Assembly (NCBI RefSeq): GCF_965208555.1
Contig: NZ_OZ242342.1
Coordinates: 1,488,001 to 1,552,000 of the forward strand
Length of the DNA stretch: 64,000 nt
Direction of reading: 5' to 3'
Source: Poriferisodalis sp965208555
Lineage (GTDB): Bacteria > Actinomycetota > Acidimicrobiia > Acidimicrobiales > Poriferisodalaceae
The notes under the pieces were generated by a model that saw nothing but the letters and a program-made list of their open reading frames with translations, ran no database searches and was not told where the DNA came from. Within the stretch, counting starts at the first letter, position 1, and each line of letters starts with the position of its first letter. This document shows, piece after piece, positions 41,953 through 50,559 of the stretch. The position numbers and the translations under genes were made by a program.

Positions 41953-43353
41953 ATGGTCGATCAGCCAGAACGGTCCGACGAGGGCGCGGTTGAGTCAGAG
42001 AACGACGAGCCTGGGCGACTCAAGCGATTGGCTGGCAGTGCCCTCGCTGCGGGCAAGCAGGCAGCCGGCGCGTCAGCGGCCGGGATGCGGAAGGCACGCG
42101 AAGCGGTGACAGATCGGCCGATTTCGGATCGTGCGAAGTCTGCAGCGTCTACCGGAGCTGCCGCCGCTCAGACCATCGCCAGCGGGACCGCGAAGGCCAG
42201 CGCTGCCGGCGGGCGAGCCGCAGCAAAGGGTGCACGGTGGGCGTTCGACACGACCAGTGCGGCCACCGCGCACGTGTTCTCGTCGGCACAGGCGCTCATT
42301 GCAAGTGATCTGTCTTCGACCGTCAACGAGATAGTCGCTGGCGCCGTCAAGGGCGCACCGACCATCTACGACAAGGCAATGGACGCCGTCTACATCGAAA
42401 CCCACATCGGGGGTGGCGCTCACCGGCTCTTCGACGGCGGGCACACGATCTCGGGAGCCTTCAAGGCGGCATCGGAAGCCTCGGCCGACGACACGCTGAT
42501 CCAGGAGACGCTCGGAGCGATCCAGGGGCTGCTGCGAGACGTCTCCACGCCGCAGGGGCTGCCGCTGGCCACATGGGACAAACCCACCTACGACGCTGTG
42601 GCTGAGTCGCTGAAATCCAGCTTCGGCATCCCCAAGAGCTGGCTCAACGAACTGGTCACCTATGATGCCGCTGACCTCCTCGGCGGTTCGGTCGGCATCG
42701 TGTCAGTCATCTACGGCTGGAACCGGGCCGACACGGAGAAGTTCGCTCAGATGGCCTCATCGATGGCGCTCAGCGCAGCGCTCAGCACCAACCCGGTGCT
42801 CATGCCCATCGCCGTCGTCGCTCTGGGGCGTGCGTTCCACAAGTCGCGCGTGGCCGGCGATTATGGCGATCTTGCCGACGGGGCGTTCAAGGGAGCGCTC
42901 GTGTCGGGCACCAGCCTGGGCGCGATAGCGCTCGTTGGAGTCGCCGGCGGTCCCGCGGGTGTCGGGATGCTGGCTGGCATCTCGGCGGGGGTGCTTGCGC
43001 AGAAGGCCGCGAAGAACGTGGAACTCAACGACGTGTGCGAATTCGTCAAGGGTGGCGCGCAATCGTTGGTGGGCCAAATCGCCGCCCAGGGTGCTTCGCT
43101 CAGTGTTGACTCGGCCGAGTTCGCTGCGAAGGCGGGAGTCGCGATTGCTCAAGGAGCGGCCACAGCCGGCCGACAGGCGGTCCATGCCGGTGCTGCAGTC
43201 GCTGGACAAGCGGCCTCCGCAGGCATCGCAACGGGCAAGTCAGCAGCGGCGGCTGGACGGCGCATGAAGCAAGGCTTGGGGCCATCCAACGACCGGTCCG
43301 GCACCGCAGACTCATCATTGAGCCAAGAAGGCCCAGACAATCCACGCGGTTGA
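41953..43353 (+). CDS. Ala-rich protein with glycine-zipper membrane segments, function unknown
   Basis: 466 residues from ATG 41953 (frame open from 41812, where it overlaps the IS relic). Low-complexity Ala-rich helices at both ends (GKSAAAAGRR type) flank a conserved-looking core: GGGAHRLFDGGHTISGAF, LATWDKPTYDAVAESL, GIPKSWLNELVTYDAADL and a region of hydrophobic helices (SLGAIALVGVAGGPAGVGML). The core resembles a family of membrane-associated proteins I cannot name. It could be a membrane-active effector, but there is no direct evidence. Confidence 0.7.
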   Translation: MVDQPERSDEGAVESENDEPGRLKRLAGSALAAGKQAAGASAAGMRKAREAVTDRPISDRAKSAASTGAAAAQTIASGTAKASAAGGRAAAKGARWAFDTTSAATAHVFSSAQALIASDLSSTVNEIVAGAVKGAPTIYDKAMDAVYIETHIGGGAHRLFDGGHTISGAFKAASEASADDTLIQETLGAIQGLLRDVSTPQGLPLATWDKPTYDAVAESLKSSFGIPKSWLNELVTYDAADLLGGSVGIVSVIYGWNRADTEKFAQMASSMALSAALSTNPVLMPIAVVALGRAFHKSRVAGDYGDLADGAFKGALVSGTSLGAIALVGVAGGPAGVGMLAGISAGVLAQKAAKNVELNDVCEFVKGGAQSLVGQIAAQGASLSVDSAEFAAKAGVAIAQGAATAGRQAVHAGAAVAGQAASAGIATGKSAAAAGRRMKQGLGPSNDRSGTADSSLSQEGPDNPRG

Positions 43354-43476
43354 GCAACTTGGCGTGTCTTTTGGAACGAGCCAGCCGACATTTCTTTTCG
43401 CAGCGGCCGACCAGCAGAAACAAATCAGCCGATATCCCACTCGGGCACGTCGTCCTGCAGCCGATGACGTTGAGGC

Positions 43477-44442
43477 TCAGTTCGTGGGCGCCGTGATCGG
43501 CGGGGCGTCTCCGAAGTCACCCCACTCCGTGACAACTGTGAATGAGCCGGTGCCGTCGATCTCGGCGCTGTAGCTCACGCGGCGGATCAGGTCATCGCTG
43601 TCCACCCAGACGTCGAGCTGGGTGCGGTCCAGCTGTTCGGTCGGCTGTTGGCCCGTCACCATCATGAACATGCCGAGCGACATCAAGAAACCTGCCCCCG
43701 CACCTGCAGGCGTGGTGTGGGTTCGGTAGTGAGCCACAGCGATTCCATCGAGGATCTCGTCACCCACGTCAACGAAGTCGTAGAGATCCCCGAGATCGTC
43801 GATTGCGACGCCGAACGTCAGGTTCGACTGGATGGCCGAGCCCGGCTCGCCTGCGGACGAAGCGACCGGAATGGGACCCTCCCATGGTCCTTCGGCCACC
43901 GAGCGGTACGTCTGGCCGTCGACAATGACCTCGGCGTAGGAGTCCATCTGCGGGACGTTCACGTCCTCCGCAACGGGTCCAGGCGTCACTCGGTACGCGA
44001 CACTCCCGTTCGCGAATGTCGCGTCGACGGTCAATACCCACGGTTCAGTGAAATCGTCGAAATCGAATACGACCGTCGTGGATGAAGTTGACGAGTCGCT
44101 CACCGCAATGGTGGCCTCGACGGCCTGGTGCACTGCGGCGGTTGCATCGCGGCCGGTGCCGGCGTCGTAGACGACGACGGTCGCAGCGGCGACAACTACG
44201 ATCACTGCGGCTGCGGCTGCGGCGTTGATCCAATGTTGACGAGCAGGTGCGCTGAGCCGGCCCATCCTGCGCGACCGATGAACTCCCCGGCTCGGCAGAT
44301 ACGGATCACCGCCGTCCGCCAAGATCATTTCCAGCGACTTAGCTGGATCCGGATCCGTCGCCGGCGCCAGGGAATCGGCATTGACCGGATTGGCCCGGCG
44401 CAGCTCGTCGATGAGGTTGTCGTGTACATCAGTGCGGTTCAT
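43477..44442 (-). CDS. Membrane-anchored anti-sigma-like protein
   Basis: 321 residues; ATG 44442 overlaps the sigma gene stop by 4 bases. The N-terminal 85 residues are hydrophilic, followed by one transmembrane helix (WINAAAAAAVIVVVAAATVV) and a secreted beta-rich domain of LppX/LprG-like character (WVLTVDATFANGSVAYRV, DRTQLDVWVDSDDLIRRVS). By position it is the likely regulator of the ECF factor. No zinc-binding HxxxCxxC motif is visible. Confidence 0.75.
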   Translation of the reverse strand: MNRTDVHDNLIDELRRANPVNADSLAPATDPDPAKSLEMILADGGDPYLPSRGVHRSRRMGRLSAPARQHWINAAAAAAVIVVVAAATVVVYDAGTGRDATAAVHQAVEATIAVSDSSTSSTTVVFDFDDFTEPWVLTVDATFANGSVAYRVTPGPVAEDVNVPQMDSYAEVIVDGQTYRSVAEGPWEGPIPVASSAGEPGSAIQSNLTFGVAIDDLGDLYDFVDVGDEILDGIAVAHYRTHTTPAGAGAGFLMSLGMFMMVTGQQPTEQLDRTQLDVWVDSDDLIRRVSYSAEIDGTGSFTVVTEWGDFGDAPPITAPTN

Positions 44443-45071
44443 CGGGCCTTCCTTGCCGAGTCATCCGACCCCTGAGTGGGCTGGTGCGGTTCATCGTGTT
44501 CGACCGCTGCCTGTCCGCGACGACGCCGTTCTTTCACATTCGATTCGCCGGTCCCTCCGTCGTCAGCGTGTTCTCGTCGGTCAAGCCGCGCAGCTAGCCG
44601 CTTGCGAGCCCGGTGGACACGGATTGCCGAAGCGTTGGCCGAGATGCCGAGGACTACGCCGATCTCGGCGTGGCTGAGTTCTTCCCAGGCCACCAGCATG
44701 AGCACTTCGCGATCGGCCTCCGACAAGTCGCCGAGCGCCGACCTGAGCAGCGCCGCGCGGTCATCGGCGGGGGGCGCGATGACCTCGATGGTCTCGGGTG
44801 GACTCGCGATGCGCAGCCGATGCTGCGCCGCCTCGCGTCGACGGCTCGATCGTGCAGCATTGCGGATCACGTTGCGGGCCACACCGAACAACCACAGGCG
44901 TTCAGCGCCGTCGGGAACGTCGTCTCGCCGGCGCCACGCAGTCAGGAACGTGTCGGCGACCACCTCGTCGGCCGTCGTACGATCAACCCGGCGGCTGGCA
45001 TAGGCCAGCAAGGGCCGGTAGGTCTCGGCATAGAGATCCCGGAACCAATCCTCGTCATGGGCAGCGATCAT
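44439..45071 (-). CDS. ECF sigma factor (sigma-70 family)
   Basis: About 210 residues from ATG 45071 (in-frame ATG 45095 would place a palindromic operator inside the gene). Region 2: YAETYRPLLAYASRRVDRTT, ADEVVADTFLTAWRRRDDVP, LFGVARNVIRN. Region 4: LSEADREVLMLVAWEELSHA, EIGVVLGISANASAIRVHRA then RKRL. A basic C-terminal tail of about 40 residues is extra. Divergent from a broken small gene. Confidence 0.88.
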   Translation of the reverse strand: MIAAHDEDWFRDLYAETYRPLLAYASRRVDRTTADEVVADTFLTAWRRRDDVPDGAERLWLFGVARNVIRNAARSSRRREAAQHRLRIASPPETIEVIAPPADDRAALLRSALGDLSEADREVLMLVAWEELSHAEIGVVLGISANASAIRVHRARKRLAARLDRREHADDGGTGESNVKERRRRGQAAVEHDEPHQPTQGSDDSARKAR

Positions 45072-45074
45072 GCA

Positions 45075-45093
45075 GACAGCCATCATGGCTGTC
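45075..45093 (+). promoter_or_regulatory. Perfect inverted repeat GACAGCCAT-C-ATGGCTGTC between divergent genes
   Basis: Nine-base arms with one central base, in the 22-base space between ATG 45071 (minus) and ATG 45094 (plus). Likely an operator for the ECF gene, or a hairpin in its leader. Confidence 0.55.
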
Positions 45094-45292
45094 ATGTCCG
45101 CACCCGTTGGACCCTTTCACGACCAACTGCTCAGAGCTATCGCCGAGTTATGGCGGGGCGTTGGAACAAGCCCTCGCGGCAATGGACCGGATCGACCAGT
45201 TCCACAAGCACACCGTCGCACGCACCGTGACCGGCGACCGCAATTGCGTCGACAACATCGAAGACTTCACACTCGAACTGCTGCTGCTCTAA
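45094..45292 (+). pseudogene. Small gene broken by a frameshift
   Basis: ATG 45094 starts MSAPVGPFHDQLLRAIAELW and then loses sense near 45155. A second frame continues with LEQALAAMDRIDQFHKHTVA and ends TLELLLL at TAA 45290-45292. Joined, they would form a protein of about 66 residues. It could also be two unrelated frames. Confidence 0.35.
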
Positions 45293-45726
45293 GCCTTCAG
45301 CACCTGCCGGCAGGTCAGCGCACCCGATAACTATCTGTGGGAGAACGCGACCGGCCTGCATAATCACCTCGGCTTCGAATATCGGCGTTGACGGCGCAAC
45401 AGAGCCGCTCGTGGCCTACTGCCCTCGACTTCTGCCCGACACGGAACCGAGGGTGACTGTTCAGACACAGCGGCCCAACCCGCTTGGCAGACCTGAACCT
45501 GACGCATTGTTCGAGCATCTCGTACTCACCATCGCAGGCTGCTGCGGGCAAGCGCGTGGCGCTGCTTCGATGCGCGGCAGCGCGTGCCGAGCCGTGACCA
45601 CCAAACGCCCCGCTCACCTCAATCAGTGTGGCGACTGGCTACGCAGCTGACGACATCAGGTTTCTGCAGCCGCGAGTGACCAGGCACTCGACGACGGTCC
45701 GAGTCCTCCTGGATATGTCCCGGCAG
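45293..45726 (+). other. Intergenic region, 434 bases, nothing recognised
   Basis: Short Arg/Ser-rich frames on both strands only. No promoter-like or repeat element stands out. Confidence 0.4.
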
Positions 45727-45972
45727 CTATCGCGCTAGCGACCAGCCTTGTCGGGGCTTGTGCTGGCGCACCTTGCCTTGCTCTTCGAGCCAGAACAGCA
45801 CCCAAGACGTGATCCACTGTTTTCCTCGATTGGTCTCAGGGATGCCGACACGGCGACTGATCTCGGCACGCGAGATCGCCGGACGGCCGCTCCGGGCAGC
45901 TTCAGAGAGCACCATCAGGACAGCCTCGGCAATGTGTTCGACAGCGGCTTGAGCGTGCTGGCGCGCATCCAT
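45727..45972 (-). CDS. Small winged-helix protein, 81 residues
   Basis: ATG 45972 (frame open to 46026) gives MDARQHAQAAVEHIAEAVLM, then ISRAEISRRVGIPETNRGKQ and WVLFWLEEQGKVRQHKPRQG. This is the shape of a winged helix with recognition helix near residues 38-55 and a C-terminal wing. A DNA-binding or accessory role is likely; no partner gene is apparent. Confidence 0.55.
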   Translation of the reverse strand: MDARQHAQAAVEHIAEAVLMVLSEAARSGRPAISRAEISRRVGIPETNRGKQWITSWVLFWLEEQGKVRQHKPRQGWSLAR

Positions 45973-46087
45973 GCCCGAAGGGGCTAGGCAACCAGCCAGA
46001 GAGCGGCGGCGCTGCACACGCGCCATCTACAGCGATCTGCACCCAGGCACACACTGCGACGACGAGTGTCATGATCCAACCGAATCG

Positions 46088-46468
46088 TCAACAGAACGAA
46101 CGGACATCGGACCACGTGCGCATGCTGGCGGGAGCCTTGTCCCACATGGCCGATGCTGCCTGTGCTCGTTCATCCACCATGCGCTTGAGTCGCTCAAGCT
46201 CGAAGCCCGGCCAGTCTGCCGTAAGGTCGCCGTACCTGCGCTGCATGCGCTGAATCTCATTGTCGAATACTCGCCAGTCGTAGAAGTGATCACAGAAGTC
46301 CAACTCCCACTCTCGGGCGGGTTCGTTGTCTGCGGGACTGCCGGCCCATCGCCAAACGCACGAGCCGGCCCAAACCAGAGGCACGAGGACCAGCACAAGC
46401 GCGATCGCCCTTCCGAGCGTCGTCGGCTCCTTCACGCCTTCGCCTCTCGCACTTTGCCACTTCGGCAC
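46088..46468 (-). CDS. Small membrane-anchored protein, 126 residues
   Basis: One N-terminal helix (AIALVLVLVPLVWAGSCVW) and a soluble tail with DFCDHFYDWRVF, RRYGDLTADWPGFELERL and ASAMWDKAP, ending RSFC. The tail is clearly homologous to the product of the broken gene at 56363 (DYCDHYDDWAEA, ARYGDRTADWPPGEL). The Cys residues at both ends suggest an extracytoplasmic domain. Function unknown. Confidence 0.6.
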   Translation of the reverse strand: MPKWQSARGEGVKEPTTLGRAIALVLVLVPLVWAGSCVWRWAGSPADNEPAREWELDFCDHFYDWRVFDNEIQRMQRRYGDLTADWPGFELERLKRMVDERAQAASAMWDKAPASMRTWSDVRSFC

Positions 46469-46687
46469 GAATCACGAGCTTGATTTTGAGATCGCGAGGA
46501 CCGTACTTCATCACGATGGCGGGAAGCTCCTTCACCCCGTGATGGCGCCCGCGAGGGATTCGCCATCGATGGTTCGGAAGCGAAGCAGGCCGTGCTCGCC
46601 GGAGCACGGATTCATGGGAGTGGAGCAGTCTTGGCGGCAGTAGCTCTGAAGCTCCCGAGCCAGCGCTGGCTCTAGCCTGCCCGCCCG

Positions 46688-47146
46688 ATGAGCACCACCG
46701 ACACCGCTGCCATCGAGCTAGCTGATGCCTTGGAAGCTGCTGAGACTCACATCGTGACCTCAGGAAGCAGCGAATCTCTCGATGCCTACCGCGACAGGCT
46801 GCGCAAGGTGTGCCGCGTCCGCGATGCGCGCGACGCCCAGTTCTTCTCGGTGCTCAGTCGAGCGCTGCTGTGGCGGGGCGCGAGTGCACACATCCACGCG
46901 CTTCAGGCGCACAACCGTGTCGAGTGCATCTGCCGACAATTGCGCGGCGATCAGGTCATGAGCGTCCGCAGACGACATGACCGCCGTCGCTCGTGCACAT
47001 CCCGCGGACGACGACAGCTTTCCCCACTTGGCGCCGTGACGGGTTGTGTCCGAGCCGCATGTGTCACTGCCTCGTGTCAGGGCCGGAGTAATTTCGCCGC
47101 ATGGACTACCCAGCCTCAGTTTCAGTCGACGCCCCGGATCGCGTAG
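46688..47146 (+). CDS. Possible small protein with leaderless start; only the first part convincing
   Basis: TAGCCT at 46673-46678 lies 9 bases before ATG 46688. The first 90 residues (MSTTDTAAIELADALEAAET, DAYRDRLRKVCRVRDARDAQ) look like a coding helical protein; the rest becomes Arg/Ser-rich and overlaps the next gene by 46 bases, so the natural 3' end may have been lost by a frameshift. Confidence 0.4.
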   Translation: MSTTDTAAIELADALEAAETHIVTSGSSESLDAYRDRLRKVCRVRDARDAQFFSVLSRALLWRGASAHIHALQAHNRVECICRQLRGDQVMSVRRRHDRRRSCTSRGRRQLSPLGAVTGCVRAACVTASCQGRSNFAAWTTQPQFQSTPRIA

Positions 47147-47685
47147 CGAACTGGCGACCGCTCGTTCACTGGATCTTGCTGCTTCCGCACCAAGTGATCC
47201 AGATGGTCTTTGTCACTGCGGCTTGGCTGTTGTCGATCCTGACGTGGATCATCATCTTCATCACCGGCAAGCTGCCGGCGGGCATCGCGAACTTCCAAGT
47301 GATGTACGTCCGCCACTACCACCGGGTGCTCTCATACCTGCACATCATCCACGAGCAGTACCCCAAATTCGAGTTCTCTTCTGCGGCAGACGACCCGGGC
47401 GGCTCACCAGTCGCAGTCAACATCGCCGCGCAGCTGGAGAACCGCAATCGCCTGACATCGCTGTTCCGAGTGATCTACGGGCTGCCACAAATCGTGTTCG
47501 TGATCGTCTACTCCTATCTCGTCGTCGCAGTGGTGACGATCGCCTACGTCATCATCCTGTTCACCGGCCGCTGGCCCACACGCATGCGCAGCTTCGTGAT
47601 CGGGTTCTACCGAGCCCACACGCGCTACCTGTCCTTCATCCACGCGCTGAACGACAAGTACCCGCCGTTAAGTGCAGCGGCATAG
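47101..47685 (+). CDS. DUF4389 membrane protein (second copy)
   Basis: 194 residues. TAATTT at 47089-47094 would allow leaderless transcription. Two DUF4389 units: HWILLLPHQVIQMVFVTAAW with IIFITGKLPAGIANFQVMYV, and VIYGLPQIVFVIVYSYLVVA with VIILFTGRWPTRMRSFVIGF. It is a distant paralogue of the 33576 product. Role unknown. Confidence 0.85.
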   Translation: MDYPASVSVDAPDRVANWRPLVHWILLLPHQVIQMVFVTAAWLLSILTWIIIFITGKLPAGIANFQVMYVRHYHRVLSYLHIIHEQYPKFEFSSAADDPGGSPVAVNIAAQLENRNRLTSLFRVIYGLPQIVFVIVYSYLVVAVVTIAYVIILFTGRWPTRMRSFVIGFYRAHTRYLSFIHALNDKYPPLSAAA

Positions 47686-47835
47686 CGTCAGCCCGCGCAG
47701 AGCTTCGCGAGTCTCAGAGTCCGATAGCCGAGCACGAACTGGATTCGACTGGGCAGACCTTCCGCCACGCGCAGGTTCAAGAGGGAGACAAGTTCGAGGA
47801 CGCACCTCTTGCACTGTTCACGAACGGCAACTACG

Positions 47836-48075
47836 TGTCGTGGACATAGAGGTTCGAAGCAGGGTGCCGGGTCGAGCCTCCTGAGCGAGCGTGGTGTTGG
47901 CGAGTACAGCCACGGCGACAGGAGGCTCGATGTCTCCCGTCGATGCTCGCTTGACGCCTACTAGGCGGCCTTTGCCGGCGAAGCGGACCGAAACCGACAG
48001 TTCTCAGTCCGAGGTGATCCGCCGGATTGGCCCTACCCGACGCGATATCGCCGCTGCCAATCTGAGAGCGTGACA
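47836..48075 (+). mobile_element. Relic B of an IS481-like element (left end only)
   Basis: Starts with TGTCGTGGACATAGAGGTTC, matching the left end of relic C (TGTCGTGGACACTGAGGTTG), and carries gatgctcgcttgacgcctac, the start of the transposase gene. The reading frame stops early (tactag) and nothing of the catalytic part remains. 47686-47835 shows no gene. Confidence 0.65.
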
Positions 48076-48156
48076 GCGCCGGCCGACTTGTGCAGCTGGT
48101 TGCGTCGATCCCCAAGACGCAACGACCGTGCGACGGCAATGCGCAAGAGGTGACGT

Positions 48157-49029
48157 TCAGGTCGAGAGAGATGCTGCGAGCGCTTCTGGATGCCGATGCC
48201 AAAGCACTTTGCGCTCGTTGTCCACCCACGCAGCATCGGACGGTTCGAGCGGTGTCCGCGAAGATCGGTGCAGGCGAATCCACACGTCGCCGCGGCGGGC
48301 GTTCACGATGTCCGCCCATTCACCGGGGACGCTACCTAAGCCGATGTCGGGGTCGTCAGCGGCGAGACGGCGCAATGCGTCCGCGATGGACGACAGACGC
48401 CGCAATCCGGCCCGCATCTTCAAAACCTCGCTGATCTCGACGGCTTCTTCGGCGTTGAGGATCCCGCCGCCGTCCTCAGCGAACACCCATGCGATGCGTT
48501 CGTCCCACTGAGGCGCTGCGATGTCGTGCTGGGCAGTCTCGATGGCAGCGCGCGTCCCGGACGACATCCAGGTGCGCTCAGTCACCCTCGCAGCGAACAG
48601 CGGCACACGGTCACGGGGTTCGCCGAACACCGTGATGCCCAGCGGCATCGCCGTTCTCGCGCTCTCACGCGGGAACGACATCTGCCGCCCGATGACAAGC
48701 GGCACGCCCGCTGCTTCCAGCGCCGTCATGTGCGAGAAGCGGCGCGGCGCGGAACCGAACACTGCGTCGAGCGAGCATTCGTTGGCGTTCATCCAAGCGG
48801 GCGGAAACGGATGATGCGAGTGGTGTTCGGCGAGCGGCGCCTCGCAGTCGCGGCGCTGCCACAGGCCGCGCGCCAGTCGTGTGATGACGCCTTCAGCGGC
48901 GGCAGCACGAAGCGCACGCGACGCAGACGACGGCTCGATGCCCGCATGCGCGCAGAAGTCGTGCGTCTTGAACACGAACGGCATGCAGGCGAGCGCCTCT
49001 GCAGAGCCCATACAGGCAATATGCAGCAC
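48157..49029 (-). CDS. AbiEi-like transcriptional regulator/antitoxin (orphan)
   Basis: 290 residues (start 49029, or 49011). An N-terminal winged helix (KTHDFCAHAGIEPSSASRAL, GVITRLARGLWQRR) is followed by a domain with RRFSHMTALEAAGVPLVIGR, PLGITVFGEP and RVTERTWMSSGTRAAIETAQ, as in AbiEi-type antitoxins, where the C-terminal part neutralises the nucleotidyltransferase AbiEii. No AbiEii gene is visible on either side. It may have lost its toxin or serve with another partner. Confidence 0.65.
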   Translation of the reverse strand: MLHIACMGSAEALACMPFVFKTHDFCAHAGIEPSSASRALRAAAAEGVITRLARGLWQRRDCEAPLAEHHSHHPFPPAWMNANECSLDAVFGSAPRRFSHMTALEAAGVPLVIGRQMSFPRESARTAMPLGITVFGEPRDRVPLFAARVTERTWMSSGTRAAIETAQHDIAAPQWDERIAWVFAEDGGGILNAEEAVEISEVLKMRAGLRRLSSIADALRRLAADDPDIGLGSVPGEWADIVNARRGDVWIRLHRSSRTPLEPSDAAWVDNERKVLWHRHPEALAASLST

Positions 49030-49334
49030 CGAGTGCAGAATTCCACTGGAACTTCAGCCGCGCGGCATCCGGCTTGCCGAAAGGGAGCTGCCCATCAGGG
49101 GACCACCGACACGCAGCGTCGTGACCCGATGCGCAGGCTGCAGCGATAAATCCAGTTATCCACGCTGAACGGCGCAGACAGGTCAGATACGCCGCCGCAC
49201 CATGAGCGGCACCAGTTGCGCACGCTTGCACGCCACGTCGCGCCGACAGCCCTGGCGCACACCCGTCGCTGGGCGGGGCCTTGGCTGCCGACGCGACTTG
49301 GCTCTTGGGGCTCAGAAGCCGACAGTCTCAGGCA

Positions 49335-49829
49335 CTAGCCGGATTCCCCGGCCGAACACGGGTGCTCCGCCCAATCGCCTCGCTTCTTTCGGCACCAAGA
49401 GAACCACGACCTGATGTGGCTTCTGTAGACCGGACGGGTGCCGGCCGACAGGTTGCCCTGTGTGAGCATCCTGTCGACTGCCAGCCAGTCCTGCCGTGCA
49501 GGGTCCAGACCGTTGCGACAGGCGTGATCCACCCACTTCTTCGCACCGCTGCGCATGCAGCGGCGTGTCGTGTAGCCGTGGTGACTCTCGCCGGGGAATT
49601 CCTGTAGTCGACGGCCCCAGTCAGACCAGCCGAGTGAAGCCGGTCGATTCGTCGGTTGCTTGGTGAACCGAGAACCCGAACTCGGATCGCTCGACGCAGC
49701 CCGCCGCACCTGAGGTGCCCGATTCATTAGCATGCTCAGTTTCAACCATTTCGCAATCTTCTTCATGACATTTCCTCCTCTTGTTTCTTCTTTCTGAATT
49801 GAAATTTCATTCTTCTTTTGCATTTTCAC
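49335..49829 (-). CDS. Doubtful protein with an AT-rich 5' end and two strong ribosome sites
   Basis: From ATG 49829 (preceded by AAGGAGTGAAA) the frame runs 164 codons. A second start, ATG about 49765, is preceded by AGAGGAGGAAATGTC and gives MKKIAKWLKLSMLMNRAPQV. The first 45 codons are AT-rich and Lys-rich, unlike the surroundings; the remainder is GC-rich and Arg/Ser-rich. It may be a small transferred gene fused to local DNA. The 49030-49334 stretch holds nothing convincing. Confidence 0.35.
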   Translation of the reverse strand: MKMQKKNEISIQKEETRGGNVMKKIAKWLKLSMLMNRAPQVRRAASSDPSSGSRFTKQPTNRPASLGWSDWGRRLQEFPGESHHGYTTRRCMRSGAKKWVDHACRNGLDPARQDWLAVDRMLTQGNLSAGTRPVYRSHIRSWFSWCRKKRGDWAEHPCSAGESG

Positions 49830-50103
49830 TCCTTAGGTGAATTTCTCTATATTGATGAGTCGAGGCGCGCCAAATGCTTGGCCCAGAACATTCAATCTGA
49901 TTTGAAATCACAGTGTCAAAGAGCACTGTGTGTGCAGACGACGGCCCCAAGCACAGGCACCTGGCCGCAGCGACTCGACACCTATATAGCGGGCCGGGAG
50001 CCGAACCACAACCTGTTCGCGAAATCAAATGTCTAGCGAATTAGTCGGCCCGTGAAAGTGTCTAACGAATGTTCAACGGAATGTGCCGCATACACTGCCG
50101 GTC

Positions 50104-50427
50104 ATGCCAGAACCGACAGTCTTGGACCCCGATCGTTGCGGAACTTGTGCGTGGTTCGATCCCTCAATGTTGGTCGAAGGCGAGAGTCTCCGAATCGACG
50201 AGCAGGGACGCGAACGCGTGAACCCGGGCAGCTTCAGCAGGACCGAGTACTTCGGCCGATGTCGCCGCTTTCCCCCAAGCATCCCGATAGAACCCGCTGG
50301 TCTCGGAAGCGGCGCATTCGACGACGAGGACGCTGCAATCAGGCCATATCTTGAGGTTCGCAATGCTGCATACCCCATCGTCCACCCGAACTGGGACTTC
50401 TGCGCAGAATGGAGAGGTGCTTCCTGA
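50104..50427 (+). CDS. Small cysteine-rich, probably metal-binding protein
   Basis: 107 residues from ATG 50104. Cysteines are arranged as RCGTCAWFDP, FGRCRRFPP and a final HPNWDFCAEW, a pattern seen in short zinc- or iron-sulfur-binding proteins. No transmembrane segment. It is the first gene of the plus-strand set that continues to 53570. Function unknown. Confidence 0.6.
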   Translation: MPEPTVLDPDRCGTCAWFDPSMLVEGESLRIDEQGRERVNPGSFSRTEYFGRCRRFPPSIPIEPAGLGSGAFDDEDAAIRPYLEVRNAAYPIVHPNWDFCAEWRGAS

Positions 50428-50559
50428 CGTGTCGAGCACGACCTGGCCTCACCAATGGTTGTGGGTCGCCAAGCTGCTCCCTTAGGCACACGCAGACATG
50501 CTCGGAACGGACCTCGCGGCCAGTGATGCTCAGGCGCGGCGGACCGAATGGGCGCGTTC

